From Enterobacter cloacae subsp. cloacae ATCC 13047 (GTDB lineage: Bacteria; Pseudomonadota; Gammaproteobacteria; Enterobacterales; Enterobacteriaceae): a stretch of DNA of 64,000 bases. The stretch lies in contig NC_014121.1 in NCBI RefSeq assembly GCF_000025565.1, positions 4,736,216 to 4,800,215 of the forward strand, given 5' to 3'. Under the pieces are notes generated by a model. The model was not told the origin of the DNA and did no database searches. It worked only from the letters and a program-made list of their open reading frames with translations. Each line of letters begins with the position of its first letter. The stretch's first letter is position 1. This document shows positions 57,543 to 64,000 of the stretch, one piece after another. A program made the position numbers and the translations under genes.

Positions 57543-58638
57543 GGCTTGCCCTCCTCAATCGGACATAGCCGCCGGGTACAGCTGCGATCCACCCTGCTAA
57601 CTCCAGTTCGAGTAGCTGTGCTACCGTTACTGGCACAGGTTGGCCGGCACGTTCAGCGACAACGTCAACAGGTGTTACCTCATCTCCTACGTTAGCCAGG
57701 AGGCTGGGAAATGGCAATGCCACCTTCTCCTGATCTGATGAAAAATGTCGCTTTTCGGGTTCATCTGTTAACCAGTGCAAGCCATATTGCAAATTTTCAA
57801 GGATGTCCTCGACGCTCGTCACAGGCGTTGCCCCCTGCTTGATGAGCCAGTGGGGGCCCTCACACCCCGGGTTACCTATCGGGCCAGGTAAGGCAAAGAC
57901 TTCTCGCCCCTGTTCTAGCGCATACCGTGCCGTGACGAGTGAGCCGCTTCTTAAAGCGGCCTCCACCACCAGCACGCCCAGACTCAGACCGCTGATGATT
58001 CGGTTACGACGTGGAAAATTTGCCGGCCAGGGCGGCGCTGACAGCGGGAACTCTGACACAATAGCCCCCTCTGATTCGATAAGCCGTGCAGCCAGAGCCT
58101 GATGCCGACGGGGATAAATGCTAAACAGCCCGTTTCCAAGCACCGCGACACTTCGCCCTTTTACAGACAGCGCGGCGTGATGAGCGACGCCGTCAATACC
58201 GCAGGCCAGCCCACTGGTGATCGTGAAACCACTTTGTGAAAGTTGTTCGCACAGGATTTTCCCCCATCGCTCACCGTACCAGGATGGCGCGCGGCTACCC
58301 ACAACCGCCAGTTGAACGGTAATAAGGGCTTCAGGATTGCCTTTAATAAACAATGCGCTGGGGTAGTCAGGGATCGTGCGAAGTAAAGGGGGATAACGAG
58401 GATCATCCGCCGTCAGCAGATGGTTCTCCGGCTGTTCAAGCCACGCCAGATTTCGTTGCAGTTCATTTTCATCAAGCGCAAAGAACTGTTGAGCCTGTTT
58501 TGTTGACAGCCCGGCATCTCTGACAACGGCATCATCAATCCTTGTCTGCATAAGTAGTCGCGCTGCCGCTGCGAGCATCTGATCACCACACAGAGAGCCT
58601 GTGTGGATTAGCCGTAACCATATCTCCGTCGACGTCAT
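57514..58638 (-). CDS. dprA: DNA-processing protein DprA (Smf)
   Basis: 374 residues from the ATG giving [10 protein letters not shown], which equals the E. coli length. An ATG 15 bases upstream has a GAGG ribosome-binding site at good spacing and is a real alternative. A SAM-like N-terminal part is followed by the DprA Rossmann domain with [14 protein letters not shown] and the [15 protein letters not shown] motif (about 165-179), and a C-terminal winged-helix-like domain. DprA loads RecA on incoming single-stranded DNA in transformable species; in enterics it can partly substitute in recombination. It is divergent from def. Confidence 0.92.
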   Translation of the reverse strand: MTSTEIWLRLIHTGSLCGDQMLAAAARLLMQTRIDDAVVRDAGLSTKQAQQFFALDENELQRNLAWLEQPENHLLTADDPRYPPLLRTIPDYPSALFIKGNPEALITVQLAVVGSRAPSWYGERWGKILCEQLSQSGFTITSGLACGIDGVAHHAALSVKGRSVAVLGNGLFSIYPRRHQALAARLIESEGAIVSEFPLSAPPWPANFPRRNRIISGLSLGVLVVEAALRSGSLVTARYALEQGREVFALPGPIGNPGCEGPHWLIKQGATPVTSVEDILENLQYGLHWLTDEPEKRHFSSDQEKVALPFPSLLANVGDEVTPVDVVAERAGQPVPVTVAQLLELELAGWIAAVPGGYVRLRRASHVRRTDVFV

Positions 58639-58765
58639 CCTTTTCCCTGCCATAAGCAGCCTCTGCAATCATTGCGATTGGTCACGGATGCTGTCAATCG
58701 ATGGGGGATTTGTCTAGAATAGAGATAGTATTCTTATCAACTCCTGAACACGACTCTGGAAATTT

Positions 58766-59275
58766 ATGGCAGTTTTGCAAGTGTTACATATTCCGGACGA
58801 GCGCCTTCGCATCGTCGCTGAACCGGTCAAAGAAGTGAATGCAGAAATTCAGCGTATCGTTGATGATATGTTCGATACCATGTACGCCGAAGAAGGCATT
58901 GGTCTTGCGGCAACTCAGGTGGACATTCACAAGCGTATTATCGTGATCGACGTTTCTGAGAATCGCGATGGCCGTCTGGTGCTGATCAACCCTGAGCTGT
59001 TGGAAAAGAGCGGTGAAACAGGTATTGAGGAAGGTTGTCTGTCCATTCCTGAACAGCGTGCTTTAGTTCCACGTGCCGAAAAAGTGAAAATTCGCGCCCT
59101 GGATCGTGAAGGCAACCCGTTCGAACTGGAAGCAGACGATCTGCTGGCGATTTGTATTCAGCATGAGATGGATCACCTGGTCGGTAAACTGTTTATCGAT
59201 TACCTCTCACCATTGAAGCAGCAGCGTATTCGTCAGAAAGTAGAGAAACTGGATCGTTTGCGCTCCCGCGCATAA
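58766..59275 (+). CDS. def: Peptide deformylase
   Basis: 169 residues, as in E. coli. The three family motifs are intact: GIGLAATQ (about 44-51), EGCLS (about 89-93, cysteine metal ligand) and HEMDH (about 133-137, histidine ligands and catalytic glutamate). It removes the formyl group from new proteins. It precedes fmt by 25 bp, so formylation and deformylation enzymes are made together. Confidence 0.97.
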   Translation: MAVLQVLHIPDERLRIVAEPVKEVNAEIQRIVDDMFDTMYAEEGIGLAATQVDIHKRIIVIDVSENRDGRLVLINPELLEKSGETGIEEGCLSIPEQRALVPRAEKVKIRALDREGNPFELEADDLLAICIQHEMDHLVGKLFIDYLSPLKQQRIRQKVEKLDRLRSRA

Positions 59276-59300
59276 CATCCCCCCGGATACAAGGATCATC

Positions 59301-60248
59301 GTGTCTAAAACACTACGTATTATCTTCGCGGGTACCCCTGATTTTGCAGCGCGTCATCTTGACGCGCTGTTATCTTCTGGCCACCAGGTTGTTGGCGTGT
59401 TTACCCAACCGGATCGCCCGGCAGGCCGTGGTAAAAAGCTCATGCCCAGCCCGGTGAAAGTGCTGGCAGAAGAACATGGGTTACCCGTTTACCAGCCCGC
59501 ATCCTTACGACCTCAGGAAAATCAGCAACTTGTTGCCGATCTCAATGCTGATGTCATGGTGGTGGTGGCTTACGGCTTAATTCTGCCAAAAGTCGTGCTT
59601 GATATGCCTCGTCTGGGGTGTGTCAACGTACATGGTTCGTTGCTTCCACGCTGGCGTGGCGCGGCACCGATCCAGCGCTCGCTGTGGGCGGGTGATGCTG
59701 AAACCGGCGTCACCATCATGAAGATGGATGTAGGTTTAGACACCGGCGACATGTTGTATAAACTGGCCTGTCCAATTACCGCCGACGACACCAGTGCCAC
59801 GCTGTATGACAAACTGGCGGATCTGGGTCCACAAGGACTCATCAAAACCTTGCAGCAGCTTGCTGATAATACGGCTACCCCTGAAGTTCAGGATGAGACC
59901 CTGGTGACCTACGCCGAAAAACTCAGCAAAGAAGAGGCGCGGGTCGACTGGTCCCTCTCCGCCGCACAGCTTGAGCGTTGCATTCGCGCCTTTAATCCGT
60001 GGCCAATGAGCTGGATGGTGATCGATGAGCAACCTGTTAAAGTCTGGAAAGCGTCCGTCATTGAAGGCAATACGTCTGCTGAGCCGGGTACAATTATCGA
60101 AGCCAGCAAAAATGGTATCCAGGTGGCAACCTCGGAAGGGATCCTGAATCTGGAATCACTGCAGCCCGCGGGTAAAAAGGCAATGAGTGCTCAGGATCTG
60201 TTAAATTCCCGTCGCGAATGGTTTATCCCTGGCTCTCGCCTTGCCTGA
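59301..60248 (+). CDS. fmt: Methionyl-tRNA formyltransferase
   Basis: 315 residues, as in E. coli, starting at GTG with an AAGGA-type site upstream. The N-terminal formyltransferase domain has the catalytic [12 protein letters not shown] segment (Asn and His near 107-109) and the aspartate in [11 protein letters not shown]-terminal OB-like domain recognises initiator tRNA. It uses 10-formyl-tetrahydrofolate. A terminator-like hairpin follows. Confidence 0.96.
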   Translation: MSKTLRIIFAGTPDFAARHLDALLSSGHQVVGVFTQPDRPAGRGKKLMPSPVKVLAEEHGLPVYQPASLRPQENQQLVADLNADVMVVVAYGLILPKVVLDMPRLGCVNVHGSLLPRWRGAAPIQRSLWAGDAETGVTIMKMDVGLDTGDMLYKLACPITADDTSATLYDKLADLGPQGLIKTLQQLADNTATPEVQDETLVTYAEKLSKEEARVDWSLSAAQLERCIRAFNPWPMSWMVIDEQPVKVWKASVIEGNTSAEPGTIIEASKNGIQVATSEGILNLESLQPAGKKAMSAQDLLNSRREWFIPGSRLA

Positions 60249-60264
60249 GCAAATTTATTCTTAA

Positions 60265-60293
60265 GGCCCGGTGTTTCCGGGCATTTTTATTTT
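60265..60293 (+). terminator. Hairpin between fmt and rsmB
   Basis: GCCCGG pairs with CCGGGC around TGTTT and is followed by ATTTTTATTTTT. It looks like a short rho-independent terminator just before the rsmB start, so it may attenuate rsmB-trkA. Confidence 0.7.
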
Positions 60294-60300
60294 TACGGTT

Positions 60301-61587
60301 ATGAAAAAACAAAATCTACGCAGTCTGGCGGCACAGGCCGTTGAGCAGGTTGTCGAGCAGGGTCAATCACTGAGTAATGTCCTGCCTCCACTGCAGCAAA
60401 AAGTGTCCGACAAAGACAAAGCTCTGCTTCAGGAGCTCTGTTTTGGCGTCCTGCGCACCCTTTCTCAGCTTGAATGGCTGATTAATAAGCTGATGTCGCG
60501 CCCAATGACCGGTAAGCAGCGTACCGTCCATTATTTGATTATGGTTGGCTTCTATCAGCTTCTTCATACCCGCATCCCACCTCATGCTGCGTTGGCTGAG
60601 ACGGTAGAAGGTGCCGTCGCGATTAAACGTCCCCAGCTCAAAGGGCTGATCAACGGCGTACTGCGTCAGTTCCAGCGTCAACAGGAAGAACTTCTGGCAG
60701 AATTTGCAAAAAGCGAAACCCGTTTCCTTCATCCTGACTGGCTTCTGAATCGCCTCAAAAAAGCGTATCCGCAGCGGTGGCAGGATATTGCTGACGCAAA
60801 TAATCAACGTCCGCCGATGTGGTTACGCGTTAACCGTAATCATCATACCCGCGATGCATGGCTGGCCTTGCTGGAAGAAGCCGGAATGAGTGGATTCGCG
60901 CATGATGCTTATCCTGATGCCGTGCGTTTAGCCTCCCCTGTGCCGGTGCATGCCTTACCCGGATTCGATGAAGGCTGGGTAACCGTTCAGGATGCCTCTG
61001 CTCAGGGCTGTATGACATGGCTCGAACCCAAAAATGGCGAACAGATCCTCGACCTGTGTGCCGCGCCTGGGGGCAAAACAACGCATATTCTGGAAGTCGC
61101 ACCGCAGGCCAGCGTAATGGCTGTGGATATTGATGATCAGCGACTTTCGCGTGTCTACGACAACCTTAAGCGTTTAGGAATGAAGGCGCAGGTCAAGCAA
61201 GGCGACGGACGTAAGCCCACAGAATGGTGCGGCGAGACTCAATTCGACCGCATTTTGCTGGACGCTCCCTGCTCGGCAACCGGCGTTATTCGTCGTCACC
61301 CGGACATTAAGTGGCTGCGTCGCGACCGTGATATTAAGGAACTTGCGCAGCTGCAATCCGAGATCCTTGACGCTATCTGGCCACACCTGAAGCCTGGCGG
61401 AACGCTGGTCTATGCCACCTGTTCCATTCTTCCGGAGGAGAATAGCCAGCAAATTTCAGCCTTCCTTAAACGCACTCCTGGCGCTACGCTGCGCGATACG
61501 GGGACACCGGAGCACCCGGGCCAGCAGAACCTGCCCGGCGCTGAAGAGGGTGATGGCTTCTTTTACGCTAAGCTAATCAAAGAGTGA
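60301..61587 (+). CDS. rsmB: 16S rRNA m5C967 methyltransferase RsmB
   Basis: 428 residues from the ATG giving [10 protein letters not shown] (429 in E. coli). An N-terminal NusB-like RNA-binding domain (about 1-140) is followed by the methyltransferase domain with SAM motif [12 protein letters not shown] and the two cysteines in DAPCSATGV and [11 protein letters not shown]. It methylates C967 of 16S rRNA. No good ribosome-binding site precedes the start; the T-rich tail of the hairpin is there instead. Confidence 0.95.
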   Translation: MKKQNLRSLAAQAVEQVVEQGQSLSNVLPPLQQKVSDKDKALLQELCFGVLRTLSQLEWLINKLMSRPMTGKQRTVHYLIMVGFYQLLHTRIPPHAALAETVEGAVAIKRPQLKGLINGVLRQFQRQQEELLAEFAKSETRFLHPDWLLNRLKKAYPQRWQDIADANNQRPPMWLRVNRNHHTRDAWLALLEEAGMSGFAHDAYPDAVRLASPVPVHALPGFDEGWVTVQDASAQGCMTWLEPKNGEQILDLCAAPGGKTTHILEVAPQASVMAVDIDDQRLSRVYDNLKRLGMKAQVKQGDGRKPTEWCGETQFDRILLDAPCSATGVIRRHPDIKWLRRDRDIKELAQLQSEILDAIWPHLKPGGTLVYATCSILPEENSQQISAFLKRTPGATLRDTGTPEHPGQQNLPGAEEGDGFFYAKLIKE

Positions 61588-61609
61588 TGTTGAGAACAGG
61601 TCACGAGAT

Positions 61610-62986
61610 ATGAAGATTATCATTCTGGGCGCAGGACAGGTCGGCGGGACGCTGGCGGAAAACCTTGTAGGTGAAAACAACGACATTACGATCGTCGATA
61701 CCAACGGCGATCGACTGCGCGTTCTGCAGGATAAATTTGACCTTCGCGTTGTGCAGGGACACGGTTCGCATCCACGTGTCCTCCGTGAAGCCGGTGCTGA
61801 CGATGCCGATATGTTAGTGGCCGTGACCAGCTCGGATGAGACCAATATGGTCGCTTGTCAGGTGGCCTATTCGCTTTTCAACACGCCTAACCGAATCGCC
61901 CGTATCCGCTCCCCGGATTATGTCCGCGATGCGGAAAAACTCTTTAACTCAGAAGCGGTACCAATCGACCACCTTATCGCACCAGAACAACTGGTTATCG
62001 ATAATATTTATCGCCTGATCGAATATCCCGGCGCACTGCAGGTCGTGAACTTTGCAGAAGGGAAAGTGAGTCTGGCCGTTGTTAAGGCCTATTATGGCGG
62101 TCCGTTGATCGGAAACGCGCTGTCTACGATGCGCGAACATATGCCGCATATCGATACCCGCGTCGCAGCCATTTTCCGTCACGACAGACCGATTCGACCT
62201 CAGGGCTCGACCATTGTCGAAGCAGGAGATGAAGTCTTCTTCATTGCTGCCTCTCAACATATTCGTGCCGTAATGAGTGAACTTCAGCGCCTCGAAAAGC
62301 CCTATAAACGCATCATGCTGGTCGGCGGGGGTAATATCGGCGCAGGTCTCGCTCGCCGTCTGGAAAAAGACTATAGCGTGAAGTTGATCGAGCGCGATCA
62401 ACAGCGCGCCTCTGAACTTGCTGAAAAACTACAAAACACGATCGTGTTTTATGGCGATGCATCAGATCAGGAATTACTGGCAGAAGAGCATATCGATCAA
62501 GTTGATCTGTTTATTGCCGTCACCAACGACGATGAAGCAAATATTATGTCCGCCATGCTCGCCAAGCGCATGGGAGCAAAAAAGGTCATGGTACTTATTC
62601 AGCGTCGTGCCTATGTTGACCTGGTGCAGGGGAGCGTAATTGATATTGCGATTTCACCGCAGCAGGCAACGATTTCCGCACTGTTGAGCCACGTTCGTAA
62701 AGCAGACATTGTTGGTGTGTCCTCACTGCGTCGCGGCGTCGCTGAAGCCATTGAAGCTGTCGCTCACGGTGATGAAACCACATCGCGCGTAGTGGGTCGC
62801 GCCATCGATGAAATTAAGCTGCCACCCGGCACAATTATCGGCGCCGTAGTACGCGGGAATGATGTCATGATTGCCAATGATAATTTGCGTATTGAACAAG
62901 GCGATCACGTTATTATGTTCCTGACCGATAAAAAATTTATTACCGACGTCGAACGTTTATTCCAGCCAAGTCCATTCTTCCTGTAA
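61610..62986 (+). CDS. trkA: Trk potassium uptake system NAD-binding protein TrkA
   Basis: 458 residues, as in E. coli. Two RCK units in tandem, each with an N-terminal Rossmann motif (GAGQVGG at 7-13 and GGGNIGAG near 239-246) and a C-terminal TrkA-C subdomain. It is a peripheral membrane regulator that gates the TrkH and TrkG channels in response to nucleotides. It lies 22 bp after rsmB. Confidence 0.96.
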   Translation: MKIIILGAGQVGGTLAENLVGENNDITIVDTNGDRLRVLQDKFDLRVVQGHGSHPRVLREAGADDADMLVAVTSSDETNMVACQVAYSLFNTPNRIARIRSPDYVRDAEKLFNSEAVPIDHLIAPEQLVIDNIYRLIEYPGALQVVNFAEGKVSLAVVKAYYGGPLIGNALSTMREHMPHIDTRVAAIFRHDRPIRPQGSTIVEAGDEVFFIAASQHIRAVMSELQRLEKPYKRIMLVGGGNIGAGLARRLEKDYSVKLIERDQQRASELAEKLQNTIVFYGDASDQELLAEEHIDQVDLFIAVTNDDEANIMSAMLAKRMGAKKVMVLIQRRAYVDLVQGSVIDIAISPQQATISALLSHVRKADIVGVSSLRRGVAEAIEAVAHGDETTSRVVGRAIDEIKLPPGTIIGAVVRGNDVMIANDNLRIEQGDHVIMFLTDKKFITDVERLFQPSPFFL

Positions 62987-62990
62987 TGAT

Positions 62991-63016
62991 TCAGGTGCTC
63001 GCGATAGAGCACCTGA
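62991..63016 (+). terminator. Hairpin after trkA
   Basis: A perfect ten-base stem, TCAGGTGCTC / GAGCACCTGA, with loop GCGATA. The T tract after it is poor (GTATTATCC), so it may be a weak terminator or an mRNA-stabilising end. Confidence 0.65.
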
Positions 63017-63131
63017 GTATTATCCTTCTGATTCCTGTGCCTTTTATTTTCATAACGTTTATTTATCCCCAATGGCAATTAGCTAATCATTTGTTAAACT
63101 TATAGTCGTCAGCTGGCACAAGGAGAACATA

Positions 63132-63542
63132 ATGAGTTTTGTTAAAGAATTTCGCGAATTTGCGATGCGCGGAAATGTGGTGGATTTGGCAGTGGGTGTC
63201 ATTATTGGTGCAGCGTTCGGCAAGATCGTTTCATCTTTAGTGGCTGATATCATCATGCCACCTTTAGGGCTATTAATTGGGGGCATTGATTTCAAACAAT
63301 TCGCCTTCACGCTTCGGGAAGCACAGGGGGATATCCCGGCAGTGGTGATGCACTATGGCGTGTTTATTCAGAACGTATTTGATTTCGTGATCGTCGCGTT
63401 TGCCATTTTTATGGCCATCAAGCTTATCAACAAGCTCAACCGTAAAAAAGAAGAACCTGCTGCGGCGCCCGCGCCTACGAAAGAAGAAGTATTACTGACT
63501 GAAATTCGCGATCTGTTAAAAGAGCAGAATAACCGCGTTTAA
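63132..63542 (+). CDS. mscL: Large-conductance mechanosensitive channel MscL
   Basis: 136 residues, as in E. coli. An N-terminal amphipathic helix ([13 protein letters not shown]), pore-lining TM1 (about 15-45, with [16 protein letters not shown]), a periplasmic loop, TM2 (about 75-100) and a charged C-terminal bundle. It opens under high membrane tension on osmotic downshock. An AAGGAG site precedes the ATG. Its stop overlaps the convergent arfA by four bases. Confidence 0.97.
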   Translation: MSFVKEFREFAMRGNVVDLAVGVIIGAAFGKIVSSLVADIIMPPLGLLIGGIDFKQFAFTLREAQGDIPAVVMHYGVFIQNVFDFVIVAFAIFMAIKLINKLNRKKEEPAAAPAPTKEEVLLTEIRDLLKEQNNRV

Positions 63543-63754
63543 CAGCTAAAAGCAGGAAGGCCAGTGGTAAATAAGCGATTCGCTTGCTTGCCACTGGCCT
63601 CCCAGTTCCCCCGTTTTGCATGTTTGTTTTTGCGCAGATAACTTCCCTTCCCTTTTTTGTTCTTTTCAACTCGCTGTCGAAAAAGCGGGTCGTGAAGCAA
63701 AGCCTCAATGGCATTATCTTTAATTTGTCCCTTCGTATGCTGATAGTGACTCAT
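63539..63754 (-). CDS. arfA: Alternative ribosome-rescue factor ArfA
   Basis: 71 residues (72 in E. coli), beginning [19 protein letters not shown] with the basic [15 protein letters not shown] core. ArfA recruits release factor 2 to ribosomes stalled at mRNA ends, as a backup to tmRNA. As in E. coli, a long hairpin lies inside the last codons (63555-63602). Cleavage by RNase III or termination there yields a nonstop mRNA, so full-length protein is degraded through tmRNA tagging unless trans-translation fails. An AGGAG site precedes the ATG. Confidence 0.94.
   Translation of the reverse strand: MSHYQHTKGQIKDNAIEALLHDPLFRQRVEKNKKGKGSYLRKNKHAKRGNWEASGKQANRLFTTGLPAFSC
63555..63602 (-). promoter_or_regulatory. 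Regulatory hairpin inside the 3' end of arfA
   Basis: GGAAGGCCAGTGG (63555-region) pairs with CCACTGGCCTCC across an inner stem AAGCG/CGCTT, giving a stem of about 20 bp. It covers the codons for the last hydrophobic residues of ArfA. In E. coli this structure is an RNase III site and terminator that truncates the message. Confidence 0.8.
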
Positions 63755-63811
63755 AATTTCTCCTGAACATGATTAATGTCGAGGGGAGTCTAGACCCGGA
63801 CTGATAAAAAA

Positions 63812-64000
63812 TCAACAACCCCGGGTTTCTCCACTTGCCCCTTGTTCAAGGGCCTCCAGAATAGAACAATAGACACTGCTGTGGGCCGTACCACAGCACG
63901 CATCATTCAACCTTTGCAGAGAGCGCTGCATGGTTTGCAGTTCCTGAATACGCGCTTCAACTTCATCCAGCCTGGCCTGGACAATGCTTTTCGATTCCTG
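63812..64000 (-). CDS. zntR: Zinc-responsive regulator ZntR, C-terminal part (runs off the window)
   Basis: 62 residues of the C-terminal end of a MerR-family regulator; the DNA-binding domain lies beyond position 64000. The visible part is a dimerisation helix (ARLDEVEARIQELQTMQRS) and the zinc-binding loop CCGTAHSSVYC, whose cysteines and histidine match those that bind Zn(II) in E. coli ZntR. It activates zntA, the Zn/Cd/Pb exporter. The order zntR-arfA-mscL matches E. coli. Confidence 0.93.
   Translation of the reverse strand, partial: QESKSIVQARLDEVEARIQELQTMQRSLQRLNDACCGTAHSSVYCSILEALEQGASGETRGC

Overview
The window is a stretch of enterobacterial chromosome, most likely Enterobacter or a close relative such as Lelliottia, Leclercia or Klebsiella. 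Gene order and protein sequences follow the E. coli K-12 segment from zapE to zntR almost gene for gene. The protein-coding part is GC-rich (a visual estimate near 55 percent), with AT-rich promoter gaps. Species assignment is inference. I saw no phage, insertion sequence, CRISPR array, integron or toxin-antitoxin module.

Layout. 1-7.8 kb: envelope proteases and cell division (zapE, zapG, degQ, degS), malate dehydrogenase, the arginine repressor, and a tandem pair of small periplasmic YhcN-type stress proteins. 7.8-13.6 kb: a GabD-like aldehyde dehydrogenase absent from this place in E. coli, then the aaeXAB aromatic-acid efflux operon with its divergent LysR regulator. 13.6-25.9 kb (minus strand): csrD, then the mreBCD-maf-rng-yhdP-tldD cell-shape and envelope cluster, in which rng carries a one-base insertion. 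26-35.9 kb (plus strand): acuI, msrPQ and aroQ, then accBC, yhdT-panF, prmA, dusB-fis and yhdU. 36-48.5 kb: a membrane MHYT-GGDEF-EAL protein, the AcrS-AcrEF efflux system, yhdV, and a polar amino-acid ABC transporter (yhdWXYZ) with a convincing sigma-54 promoter. 48.6-54.2 kb (minus strand): a complete rRNA operon of the rrnD type, 16S - tRNA-Glu - 23S - 5S - tRNA-Thr - 5S, with P1, P2 and boxA. 54.3-64 kb: yrdA, a broken yrdB, aroE-tsaC-yrdD, smg-dprA, def-fmt-rsmB-trkA, mscL, arfA and the C-terminal part of zntR.

How it works together. Most genes are housekeeping: fatty-acid initiation (accBC) beside pantothenate uptake (panF), translation (prmA, dusB, def, fmt, rsmB, tsaC, rRNA), cell shape (mreBCD), and envelope quality control (degQ, degS, msrPQ). 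Accessory content is limited to small insertions between conserved blocks: the aldehyde dehydrogenase, the second YhcN paralogue, msrPQ-aroQ and the c-di-GMP protein.

The observations most worth checking are the frameshift in rng at an A7 run, the amber codon inside yrdB, the sigma-54/NtrC-type control region of yhdWXYZ, the tRNA-Glu spacer in an rrnD-position operon, a compensatory base-pair change between the two tandem 5S genes, and a perfect 12-bp hairpin between mreB and mreC. I did not find a gene cluster that I would call a previously undescribed system.
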